A stretch of DNA of 64,000 nt, taken from NCBI RefSeq assembly GCF_002290085.1, contig NZ_CP023173.1:584501-648500 (forward strand), given 5' to 3'. Shown here in pieces: positions 44,156 to 54,040 of this stretch (positions are counted from its first letter, which is position 1; every line of letters starts with the position of its first letter). Below the pieces are notes generated by a model. It was not told the DNA's origin and ran no database searches. It saw only the letters and a list, made by a program, of their open reading frames with translations. The stretch is from Mesoplasma chauliocola (GTDB lineage Bacteria; Bacillota_I; Bacilli_A; Mycoplasmatales; Mycoplasmataceae). The position numbers were made by a program, and so were the translations under genes.

Positions 44156-45754
44156 CTATTTTTTAATAATCATTGAAGATTGAGTCATTTCCTTTGGAAT
44201 TTCCAATCCCATAATATCTAAAATTGTCGGCGCAACTTTTGCAATTGCAGGTTCAAACTCACTTAATTGAATATCCTTGTCAGTTACAATAATTGGTACT
44301 AAACTTGTTGTATGCTTTTTATTTGGTCCCCCGTTTTCATCAATCATAATTTCAGCGTTACCATGATCAGCAGTAATAACCATTACACCATTGTGTTTTA
44401 AAACAAATTCGTCATGAATACGTTTTAATTGTTCATCTAATACTTTAACAGCTTTCACAGTTGCTTCATTATTACCAGTATGTCCAACCATATCACAGTT
44501 AGCAAAGTTTAAAACAATTAAGTCAAACTCGTCTTTTTTAATTTCTTCTAATAATTTATCAGTGATTTCAACAGCAGACATTTCTGGTTTTAAATCATAA
44601 GTTGCAACTTTTGGTGAAGAAATTAAATCAATGCTTGCATGAGGTAAAGTGATTTCTTCTTGCTTAGCTAGACCATTTTTAAAGTAATCATTTCCTCCAT
44701 CAAAAAAGAATGTAACATGAGCAATTTTTTCAGTTTCAGCAATTCTTAATTGTTTTAAACCTAAACTTGAAATATATTCTCCTAATGTATTTGTTAAAGG
44801 AGTTGGTGGATATGCAACAAAAGGTGAAGTTACACTATCTGCATATTTCATTGTTGAAACAAATCTAATTTTATCTCCAATAAATTCAATTCCTTGAAAT
44901 GCTTCATCATTTCATGCTGCATAAGTTTTATTTGTCATAATTGATGCCATTTGAATAGCACGGTCAGGACGGAAATTTGTAAAGATCATTGCGTCATTTG
45001 CTTTTAATTCTGAATCAACAACGCTTGCATTATAAGCAGGAACAATCATTTCATCATCTAAACCAGCTGCATATGCTTGTTTAACATATTCAATTGGATC
45101 AGTAAATTTAGGTTGATCAACTTTTCTTTCAGTCATTGTTTTGTAAGCTTCAGCACTTCTTTCAAATCTTTTGTCACGGTCCATTGCATAGTATCTTCCA
45201 CTAATTGAAGCAATTTCACCAATATTGTTGTTTTCTTTAATAACTTGTAATAATTGATTAATATATTGTTCTGCAACTTTTGGTGCTGTATCTCTACCAT
45301 CAGTAACTAAATCAAATTTAATGTTTGTTAATCCAAATTTAACAGCTGCTTTATACATTGAAATCATATGATTCATATGTGAGTGAACTCCACCATCTGA
45401 AAATAAACCCATTAAATGTAAAGTACTATTATTTGCTTGAACATATTTAAATGTGTCAACTAATACTTCATTAGTTGAAAAACCATCAATTTTAACTTCA
45501 TGATTTAATTTAGCTAAAGATTCCATATTAATTCTTCCAGCGCCTAAGTGAATATGGCCTACTTCTGAGTTACCCATTTGTCCTTCAGGTAATCCAACTC
45601 ATTCTCCTGAAGCATGCGCTTTAACTCAAGGATAAGTTTCCATCATTTCCTTAACAAATTTTTGATCAGCATTAGTAACAGCATTTCCTGCACTAGCTTC
45701 TTCAATTCCTCAACCATCTAAAATGGCTAAGATAACAGGTTTTTTAACGTTCAT
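44156..45754 (-). CDS. gpmI: 2,3-bisphosphoglycerate-independent phosphoglycerate mutase (532 aa)
   Basis: Glycolysis: 3-phosphoglycerate to 2-phosphoglycerate. Metal/phosphoserine motifs: LAILDGWG, MGNSEVGHIHLGAGR (catalytic Ser), SDGGVHSH, VTDGRDT, NFRPDRA, NCDMVGHTG and ITADHGNAE. Length is normal though slightly long. It ends with TAG; five more codons (SGFEK) follow before TAA in the same frame, perhaps a trace of a slightly longer ancestor. It follows a HAD phosphatase with no gap and tpiA is upstream: one glycolytic unit. Confidence 0.97.
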
Positions 45755-46588
45755 TTAATTTTCCTCCGCTTTATTTAGAATGTACTTGTTAACAAATTCT
45801 GCAACAGCACCTTCAGTATTATCTTTGTCTATATAGATTTGAGCTGCTTCTTTTATTTTTGGTTCTGAGTTTTTTAATGCTACTCCAATACCTGCATGCT
45901 CAATCATAGGTAAATCATTCATTCCATCTCCCATTGCAGCAATGTTATCTAAAGGAATTTTAAAATATTCAGATAATCAATCTATTGCAAATTTTTTATT
46001 AATTCCATTTGCATTAATTTCTGCTATTTTTCCATCATTTGTTGCAATATTTAATTTAAATTCATTTTCAAATTTATTATAAAGATTATAGTTTCCATTA
46101 AAACCTAAAATTTTAAAAAAGTTAAAATCAAATTTTTCCTTAACATCTTCATAAATTAAATATTCGCCATCAAAAAATCTACCTTCTCAGTGACATTCTT
46201 CATTATTTACATCTTTAATTTTTCTTGATAGAACAACAGTATTAAGATCATCAACATAACCTCAAAGAATTGTTTCAGTATTTTTAACTTCTTCAAATAA
46301 TTGTTTAGCTTGGTCAGATTTAATTGGATTACTTTTTATAACAGTTTGAGTATTTAAATCATAAATACATCCTGAATTACATCCAATTAAAATTGCATTC
46401 TCTTCGGCCAAATTATGTGCCTTTAAATTATTTGGTTTTGCTAAAACTGGTCTTCCAGTAACAAAAGCTACTTTAGTACCAGTTTTAATTGCATCTTGTA
46501 ATGGTTTAATGTTAGACTCAACAATATTCCCCATCTTGTGATAAGAAGTACCATCCATGTCTAAGACTAAAAGCTTGATATCATTCAT
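45755..46588 (-). CDS. Cof-type HAD phosphatase (277 aa)
   Basis: LLVLDMDGTSYHK (motif I), FVTGRP (motif II) and AAMGDGMNDLPMIE (motif IV) identify the HAD superfamily, Cof subgroup. Lies exactly between tpiA (6 bases upstream) and gpmI (adjacent), so it is translated with glycolytic enzymes and may clear a phosphometabolite made by side reactions; this is inference. Three paralogues exist in the window. Confidence 0.87.
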
Positions 46589-46594
46589 TAATAA

Positions 46595-47341
46595 TTATTT
46601 TTTATATTTGATTAATGCAATAAAATCATCAGCTTTTAATGAAGCTCCTCCAACAAGTGCTCCATCAATGTTTGGTTGTGACATTAATTCAGCAATGTTT
46701 GATGGGTTAACACTTCCACCATATTGAATAGTAATTTGTTGTGCAGTTTTTTCATCATAAATTTTTGTTAAATTTTTACGAATGGCTTCACAAACTTTTT
46801 CAGCATCTTCACTTGTTGCAGTTTTACCTGTTCCAATTGCTCAAATTGGTTCATAAGCAATAATTGTTTTTAATGCATCTTCTGCACTAATTCCTTTATA
46901 AGCCTTTTTAATTTGTGCATTTACAAATGTTACAGTTTTTTTAGCTTCCTTTGTTTCTAAAGTTTCACCACAACAAATAATTGGGGTAATTCCAGCAGCA
47001 ATTAATGCTGTTGCTTTTTTGTTAACTGTTTCATCAGTTTCAGCAAACATTTCTCTTCTCTCTGAGTGACCAATAATTACATATTGAACTCCAACTTCTT
47101 TTAACATTGAAATTGAAACTTCTCCAGTAAATGCACCTTTTTCAGCAAAGTGAACATTTTGTGCAGCAACTTTAACATTTTTTGCTTTTGCAATTCCTGT
47201 TTCTAATAATGTAAATGGTAACCCTAATCCTGCAACTACGTCAGTTTTCTTAGCAGCTTTATCAACTTTTTTTAAGAAAGTAACAAGTTCAGCATTTGTT
47301 CCGTTCATTTTTCAATTTCCGAAAATTACTTTTTGTCTCAT
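46595..47341 (-). CDS. tpiA: Triosephosphate isomerase (248 aa)
   Basis: Interconverts DHAP and glyceraldehyde-3-phosphate. Motifs: [18 protein letters not shown] (catalytic His), AYEPIWAIGTG (catalytic Glu) and YGGSVNPSN phosphate loop. Length normal. Two UGA-Trp (NWKM and PIWA) hide the start and the end under the standard code. First gene of tpiA-HAD-gpmI. Confidence 0.98.
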
Positions 47342-47403
47342 ATCTTTTCTCCTCTTGTGTTTTATACATTTTAAATTATACAACAAACCTTAAAATCATT
47401 AAA

Positions 47404-47430
47404 GAAAAAAACCATTTTAAATGGTTTTAA
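47404..47430 (-). terminator. Terminator of the large lipoprotein
   Basis: AAACCATTT / AAATGGTTT hairpin and T run on the minus strand. Confidence 0.8.
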
Positions 47431-47447
47431 TTAAACTTATCTATTTT

Positions 47448-50015
47448 TTATAATAAAGTTATCCCTTCAGAATTTCAAGTTCATCCAGGTCCTGCACCTC
47501 AACCTGTTTTTTCTGAAACTTGAGTTACAACCTTTAATTTAGTTTTATTATTAATATCTATTGAAATAACAGTTCAACTAGGTATATAACCATTAACAGC
47601 TTTACCTTCAAGTTTTAATTCAAATTCTCCTGTTTTATCATTTACTAAAATGGGTTGTTGAATTGTTTTAATATTTGTTTCTTTTTCATCATCTTGATAA
47701 ACGTTTAAAATGTCTTTTTCAGGATTAAAATTTTTGACTATAAATCTAAGTGTTCTCACTTGATTTATTTCAAGTCTTAATCTATTGTATTTATTCATTT
47801 CTCACGATGGAAGAGGAATATAAGGAAATGCTTCAATGTTTGCATAAATTTCAACTTCCTTAGATTCATCATCTATTTCATAAATATTTATTTTAATCCT
47901 TGTATTATCTATAATTTTTGATGAAACTACTTTAATAGTTAAAAATTCTAAATCATTTTCAACTCCAATTCCATCAATTATTTCAGTTTGAACGTCGTTG
48001 TTATTCATTTTAATTCCAAATGACTTACCTTTTAAATTTTTACCATAAACCTTATATGTATTTTGTTCTGGTTTTCTCATATCATAAGTTATATCACTTG
48101 CTTCTTTAAATTCAGCAGGTAAGTATTTAGTACCTTTATTTGTATACACAAAAGAACCTGTGTATCCAACTTCATAAGTTATTGAAATTTTGTATTCAAA
48201 ATCATCTTTATTGGTTCACTCAAATATTGAGTTGTTGACACCTTCAATATTATTTACTTCAGAAATTACTTTATTTTTCAGTTCATCAATTTGTTGATCT
48301 TTATAAACATTTTTTTCTTTTATTTCTTCTAATATAGAATTTATTTTTGTTGATATATTTGTTTCATCTCATAATTTCAACTTAAATGAAGCAACTACCT
48401 GATTATTTATTTTTAAACCAATTTGAATATTAGCTTCAACTGGCAACATTTTTTTAAATTTATATCTAAAGTAGAATTTTTGTTGATCTTCTCCATCATG
48501 TTTTAATGAAATATCTATATAGTCCTCAACATTTCCTTCTATTCCAGTTAGTTGAGTAACATATTCAAAGTTATCATTTTTATTGTTGTCAAAATTTCTT
48601 GTTCAAATTTCTTCAACTTTTTCACGATTTAAATATCAACCATATTCAGAATTAATAGTTGTAGCTAATTCTGGTTTTGGAACCACAATTGTTTTAAATT
48701 CAACTGACTCATCTGATTGTTGTGTATCTCATAATTTTATAACTGTTTCAAAGTTATCATTTTTGCTACTTGTAATTGTTAGTTTTTGATCGCTATAACT
48801 AACTTTTACTGAAGCATCACTTGATGTTGCTTGAAGATTTTTAGATTCGAGATTTTTTCCTTTTACATCAACAATAATTGAACTACCTAATCTCATATCA
48901 ATTTGTTGAGTTTGAATTTCTTCAAATTGCGCTGATTTATATTTTGTTAATGTTCCTGAAATAGAACTTGGGCCAAAATAATCATTATTGTAAGTTAGAT
49001 TAATCTTATATTCATAAGTATCTTCGTTAACCCAAATAAACTCAACTTTATCAATACCTTCTAATTTATCTAATTCATTAATAAAATTAGCTTTTGGATC
49101 AACACTATTTTTATATTCAACAGCTTCAAGTTTATTTTTAATGCTATTAATTGATGATGCCAAGTTTTTACGTAAAACAATGCTTCCTTCTTGTGTTTTT
49201 GGCCCATATGCAGATTCATCGTATGAAATTTTTGTGGTATATCGCAATGGTGCATATTGATCTCATGAAACCGAAGCATTTGAAACTCCATTAATTGCTT
49301 TTAACGAAGAAATAATATATCTTTCAGCTTCTAGTTTATTATTATATTTTTTATTATTTTTACTTACAGATTCATTTACTGCGTAAACATCTGTTGCTAA
49401 ATTATTTTTTAAATTAATTATAACTGATTGTTTTTTAGGGCCTGTTATGTTTCCCTCATAAGTTAATTCAACTTCAAAACTAAATTGTGATTTCATTTTT
49501 GTTTGCTCAATAATTTCAACAGTCTTTATTCCATTAACTTCTTCAAATTTGTTTATTATATTTGTTTTAGCACTATCTATGTCATCAAAATAGGCTTTAC
49601 TTATTTCTTCTGAAATTTGTTTTAATTTTACAGTATTATCAATTCCTATGCTTACACTAAATTCTCCACTGGTTGCTTTCATTCAAACATATCCATTTTT
49701 TAATTTAGCTTTAATATTAATTGATTCTTTATTTGAACCATAGATACTTGCTTTGATTGTTTCTAATCCTTTAAAATCTCAATCTTTTTTATTTTCAATT
49801 ACTTTAATTGCATCTTCTTTGCTATTAAAAATTTGATTATTCAATAAATCTTGAACTTCTTTTTTTAATAATACCTGACTTACCTCTATATCTTTTGTTT
49901 TAGGATCAGTTGTTTTGCCTTTGTCCTTATCACCCATAAATGAACAAGAAACAATAGATGTACTTGCTCCAGAAACAATTCCAACTGCTGCCAGTAATGT
50001 TATTGTTTTTTTCAT
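47448..50015 (-). CDS. Large repeat-containing lipoprotein (855 aa)
   Basis: Lipoprotein signal at the start (MKKTITLLAAVGIVSGASTS, then IVSC with the lipidated Cys at 24). The exposed part contains loosely repeated units of about 90-110 residues. Each has a strand LTYE..ITGP, ISYDESAYGP, LTYNNDYFGP or ITYEVGYTGS, followed by a variable strand and then a helix of the INSIKNKLE or KINSILEEIKEK type. The remaining part is beta-rich, ending in GWGAGPGWTWNSEGITLL. Such repeats favour length or antigenic variation of a surface protein, perhaps an adhesin. No catalytic motif. Many UGA-Trp. Monocistronic with its own terminator. Confidence 0.82.
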
Positions 50016-50052
50016 TTTTCTAACCTTCTTTCTTCTAAAAATTAATAAAAGA

Positions 50053-50751
50053 TTAGTTATTTATTGGTGGCATATTTCTCATTCTATTATTAACAATTGC
50101 TTTAGTTTTATTAGATTGAATTGTTAAATTAATTTCCTTTGTTGTACATGCTAAAAAATGCTTGATAAATTCAATTAACACAATAGTGTTTATTTCATCA
50201 CATTCATTATTTTTAGTATTATTTGGTTTATAAGTATCAATTCAAGTTGATAAGTTAATATCTCCTGTTTCTTCTGTTAATCAATCCTTCTTGAATATAT
50301 AGATTGTTATAATGTAAATAGCTGTTATTACTATAGCTAATGAAATAACTATAATTGCAATTGACAACATTTCTGTCATTACTGGTAAATTGCTATTAAA
50401 AGTTTTTGAAAACAAAAATTTTGTCATTCTTAATAATAATAATGGAACAATTAAAAACATCAGTTTAATAATTGAATGAACATTTTCTTTTCTTGATAAA
50501 ATTACAAGTTTTCTTTTATTAATTAATTCATCATCATTTCTTGAAAAAAATCTTAATATTTCAGTTATTAGTCAAATAATGATAATTATAGAAAATAGGT
50601 TATTTAATTTTTCATACTCACGACTTAAAAAACTTGTTGAATTAATTGAAATAGAACCAAATGCAGCCATAAAGGATAGAACAAAATATGCAATAGCACT
50701 TAAATATAAAGTTATTTTTATTATCTTTTTTATTTTTATTTTATTTAACAT
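50053..50751 (-). CDS. Membrane protein of unknown function (232 aa)
   Basis: About four membrane segments: AYFVLSFMAAF (near 20-35), LFSIIIIIWLITEIL (near 55-70), LMFLIVPLLLLRM (near 105) and LSIAIIVISLAIVITAIYII (near 135). The C-terminal 75 residues are cytoplasmic and polar, with Asn/Lys/Thr. Family not recognised. ATG 50751 has a GGGGGAAG site. It lies 37 bases upstream of the large lipoprotein and may be cotranscribed with it. Confidence 0.72.
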
Positions 50752-50815
50752 TTTATTCTTCCCCCTTTTCTTGTTTAATAATATAATTTTACATTTTTTA
50801 AAATTAGAATAAATA

Positions 50816-50840
50816 AAAAAAGCACATTTGTGCTTTTTAT
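50816..50840 (-). terminator. Terminator of the tRNA operon
   Basis: AAAGCACA / TGTGCTTT palindrome with T runs in both directions, just after tRNA-Phe. Confidence 0.8.
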
Positions 50841-50853
50841 TTTATTTTTTAAG

Positions 50854-50929
50854 TGGTGGTTGTGGACGGAATTGAACCGCCGACACGCAGAGCTTCAATC
50901 TGCTGCTCTACCAACTGAGCTACACAACC
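50854..50929 (-). tRNA. tRNA-Phe (GAA)
   Basis: Acceptor GGTTGTG / CACAACC, anticodon loop TTGAAGC giving GAA, CCA encoded. Last gene of the nine-tRNA operon. Confidence 0.95.
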
Positions 50930-50932
50930 GAA

Positions 50933-51009
50933 TGGCGACCCCAACGGGACTCGAACCCGTGATCTCCTCCGTGACAGGGAGGCGCGATAACCAACTTCGC
51001 TATGGGGCC
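50933..51009 (-). tRNA. tRNA-Asp (GUC)
   Basis: Acceptor GGCCCCA, anticodon loop CTGTCAC giving GUC, CCA encoded. Confidence 0.95.
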
Positions 51010-51016
51010 ATTAAAA

Positions 51017-51092
<76 letters not shown>

Positions 51093-51101
51093 ATAAAAAA
51101 A

Positions 51102-51194
51102 TGGCGGAAGATGAGGGATTCGAACCCCCGCTCGGGTTTCCCCGACTCTCGGTTTTCAAGACCGATCCCTTCAGCCGGACTTGGGTAATCTTCC
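51102..51194 (-). tRNA. tRNA-Ser (UGA)
   Basis: Acceptor GGAAGAT, anticodon loop CTTGAAA giving UGA (decodes UCN), long variable arm, CCA encoded. Confidence 0.95.
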
Positions 51195-51230
51195 ATGTAA
51201 TATTCAAGTTGCAACCATATTATTAACTAG

Positions 51231-51307
51231 TGGTGGACCTTATTGGACTTGAACCAATGACCGTCCGGTTATGAGCCGGATGCTCTAACCAACTGAGCTA
51301 AAGGTCC
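51231..51307 (-). tRNA. tRNA-Ile2 (CAU, lysidine type)
   Basis: Anticodon CAU but the acceptor GGACCTT and TTTAGC arm fit the minor tRNA-Ile, whose C34 is changed to lysidine to read AUA. The elongator and initiator tRNA-Met are separate genes nearby. Assignment rests on body sequence. Confidence 0.75.
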
Positions 51308-51314
51308 TTAATTA

Positions 51315-51391
51315 TGGTAGCGGGGGCGAGATTTGAACTCGCGACCTTTCGGGTATGAACCGAACGCTCTAACCAACTGAGCTACCCCGCC
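51315..51391 (-). tRNA. Elongator tRNA-Met (CAU)
   Basis: Acceptor GGCGGGG / CCCCGCT, anticodon loop TTCATAC giving CAU, no initiator-type C1-A72 mismatch, CCA encoded. Confidence 0.85.
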
Positions 51392-51401
51392 GTAAAAAAA
51401 A

Positions 51402-51477
51402 TGGTGGACCCTATCGGGATCGAACCGACGACCCCCTGCGTGCAAGGCAGGTGCTCTCCCAGCTGAGCTAAGGGCCC
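51402..51477 (-). tRNA. tRNA-Ala (UGC)
   Basis: Acceptor GGGCCCT, anticodon loop CTTGCAC giving UGC, CCA encoded. Confidence 0.95.
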
Positions 51478-51489
51478 ACAAAAATATAA

Positions 51490-51566
51490 TGGTCGGGAAG
51501 ACAGGATTCGAACCTGCGACCCTTCGGTCCCAAACCGAATGCTCTACCAAGCTGAGCCACTTCCCG
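51490..51566 (-). tRNA. tRNA-Pro (UGG)
   Basis: Acceptor CGGGAAG, anticodon loop TTTGGGA giving UGG, CCA encoded. Confidence 0.95.
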
Positions 51567-51614
51567 ATACGACAATGTTATTACTTTTTCAATAATAACA
51601 TTAAAGATTTTAAT

Positions 51615-51691
51615 TGGTGCGCCCGGAGGGACTCGAACCCCCAACCTTTTGATCCGTAGTCAAACGATCTATCCAATTGATCTACGGGCGC
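51615..51691 (-). tRNA. tRNA-Arg (ACG)
   Basis: Acceptor GCGCCCG, anticodon loop CTACGGA giving ACG (inosine expected at position 34), CCA encoded. First gene of the nine-tRNA operon. Confidence 0.95.
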
Positions 51692-51732
51692 ATTTGTTAT
51701 TATTGGTACACCTTAATTTAAGGGACTTTTTT

Positions 51733-51761
51733 ATTATAAATAAGTTTTAGAAAAAAAACAA
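51733..51761 (-). promoter_or_regulatory. tRNA operon promoter
   Basis: -35 TTGTTT (51756-51761), 17-base spacer and perfect -10 TATAAT (51733-51738) on the minus strand, about 40 bases before tRNA-Arg. Confidence 0.8.
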
Positions 51762-51789
51762 TAGATTTTTTATAAATTTGAAATAGAAT

Positions 51790-51828
51790 AAAAAAATCAC
51801 TTAATGTAGTATTAAGCGATTTTTATTT
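51790..51828 (-). terminator. Terminator after tRNA-Cys
   Basis: Imperfect hairpin ATCGCTTAAT / ATTAAGTGAT with T run on the minus strand; it separates tRNA-Cys from the operon that follows. Confidence 0.75.
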
Positions 51829-51832
51829 TTAT

Positions 51833-51907
51833 TGGAGGCGGCAATCGGATTCGAACCGATGATCAGGGTGTTGCAGACCCATGCCTTAGCCACTTGGCTA
51901 TGCCGCC
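51833..51907 (-). tRNA. tRNA-Cys (GCA)
   Basis: Acceptor GGCGGCA, anticodon loop CTGCAAC giving GCA, CCA encoded. Transcribed separately from the nine-tRNA operon, because a terminator and a new promoter follow it. Confidence 0.95.
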
Positions 51908-51989
51908 ATAGTTTCACTATATTAGTATATATAAAAAAACTACATAAGTAAATTAAAAAATAAATCAAGTTTTACCTTGATTTAATTAA

Positions 51990-53000
51990 CTATTTATTTT
52001 TATCAATTCTTTTTATAATAGCCATTTTGTAAAGTGTTGAAAAACCAATGTAAATACTTGCTATTATAACAACAAATATAAAAAATCACGCAATTCCTGG
52101 AACACCAAGTAAACCATCTTTTGCTGGAGTTGTTACCTGTAAAAAGAAATATGGATAAGCATACATAGAAGTTGGAGAAGTTCCACCAGCTTCTTTAATT
52201 AAACCTCTAGCTATTGCATATAAAGCATAGCTTATTAAAATTACTACTCCCTGAATTCAATTTTTCTTTAAAAACTTAAATTCTGAAATATTTTCTTTAC
52301 TTTCATGTTTCATTCCAAAGATAACATAAATAACAAAAGCAATTGGACCAAAAGTATGAAATACTTCATTTTCAATTACAGATGTAACGTTAGGGAACAA
52401 GGCTTGTAAAATTGTTTTATTAGCTGCTAATCCTGTTGAAATAACTGTTGGTCTTAGACTTAGTTGATAAATCAAGAAAGTAATTGTTATAAATGTTGCA
52501 GTTAAAATTGCTCCATTTGAACTAATTAATCCCTTTTTACCTTCATTGTTAGGTTTTAATAATGCATTTGTAATTCATACTAGAACTAATATATTACTTA
52601 GTAAAGTAAAGAATGACGTTCTAAATCAAATATCTTCAAACGGTTGATAGTTAGCATGCAATAAGCTATTTTGATCTACATTAAAATTTATCAATGAAGT
52701 AATTTGATCCACCATTTCGCCATTAACTTTAACTTGTACTATTCAACTGTAGTCTCCTTCTTTACCTACTTTAATTAACTCTTCAATTGTTTTTATTCCA
52801 TTTTCTTGAATAAGACGGTTGATTTCGCTTACTGAAAGACTTGTATTAATCATCGGTTTTAAGTAACTCATTAATAATACTGCAAGCAAAATTAAAGCAA
52901 AAGAAAACTTATATCAAAATTTTCAATCTTTTAAAGAATAATTATTTGAAAATCAATTTTTTGTTTGATCTGCTTTTAATTTAAAAAAATTATTATGCAT
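51990..53000 (-). CDS. Multi-pass membrane protein, paralogue 1 (336 aa)
   Basis: About six membrane segments. Shared blocks with the next gene include FFKLK at the start, NYSLKDW.FWYK, YQPFE, SFFTLLSN, KGALLKP.NEGKKG, TITFL.Y, FHT.APIAFV.YVIFG.K.E, AIIRGLI.AGGT and a VPGI..F.IFVV.IASI.IGF.TLY end. The PIAFV-YVIFG segment and overall layout recall the Pr6Pr-type membrane family, but I am unsure. An extracytoplasmic loop follows the first segment. Tandem duplicate of 53003-53980, only 3 bases apart. Confidence 0.78.
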
Positions 53001-53002
53001 TT

Positions 53003-53980
53003 TTATTCTCCTTTTTTCTTTAATTTTACATTAATTATTTTTAACATTATAACTCTATATAAAGATGTAAATCCAATACATATAGACGCTATAACTACAA
53101 CAAATATTAAAAATAAAACTATTCCTGGAAGTTCAATGTTTCCCATTTTAACTGCTTTTTCAGTTATTTGTAAAAATGGATATGGGAAAGCTAGTTGACT
53201 TGAACCAGGAGTTCCACCAGCAACCATAATTAAACCTCTAATTATTGCATAAACACCATAACCGATTAAACCGCTAATTCCATATAATCATGTTAATTTT
53301 AAATCTTTAAAACTTAGTAAGTCTTTTGTTTCTCTTTTAATTCCAAAAATAACATATCCAACAAAAGCAATTGGTGCTACTGTATGGAACATTTCATTAA
53401 TTAGATGACTTATAAAATTATTGTCAACCATTGAAACTGTTGCTCTTAAGATAATATTGTAAAGTAAAAATGTGATTGTTATATAAGTAGTGAAAATTAA
53501 TGCTCCCCTATTATTTAAAATCCCTTTTTTACCTTCATTATAGGGTTTCAATAATGCAACATACATTCAAATTAGTATTAACAAGTTACTTATTAATGTA
53601 AAAAATGATGACATGTAAACTAATTGTTCAAATGGCTGATAACTAGCCTTTAAAACACCATCAGTAGTTGTTGTAAATACAATAACCCCTTTAATAGAAG
53701 TTACACCATTCTTTGTTGTACTAATTCAATTGGAATTATTATCAATTCCATATTGCAAAATACTTTGAATTGTCCAAGTTTGTTCTTGATTATTATTAAT
53801 TAACTTATTAAGTTCAGCAACATTATTTGATGATGAAACAAAAGCTTGGATATAACTATATAAAACAACAATTGTCATTATTAAAACAAATATTGCTTTA
53901 TATCAAAATCTTCAGTCTTTTAGAGAATAATTACTAAATCAATTCTTAAGACTTTCTTTTTTTAATTTAAAATAATTCAT
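53003..53980 (-). CDS. Multi-pass membrane protein, paralogue 2 (325 aa)
   Basis: Same topology and conserved blocks as the neighbour at 51990-53000; the most different part is the loop between segments 1 and 2 (about residues 45-95). The ribosome site of the next gene (GGAG) lies in its last codons, so the two are made together. Function unknown; a duplicated transporter-like or signalling membrane protein is possible. It starts 60 bases downstream of the potCD stop. Confidence 0.78.
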
Positions 53981-54040
53981 TTTTAACCTTTCTAAATAAA
54001 AAATATATAACCTTTTTAAGATTATATACTTATTTTTAAA

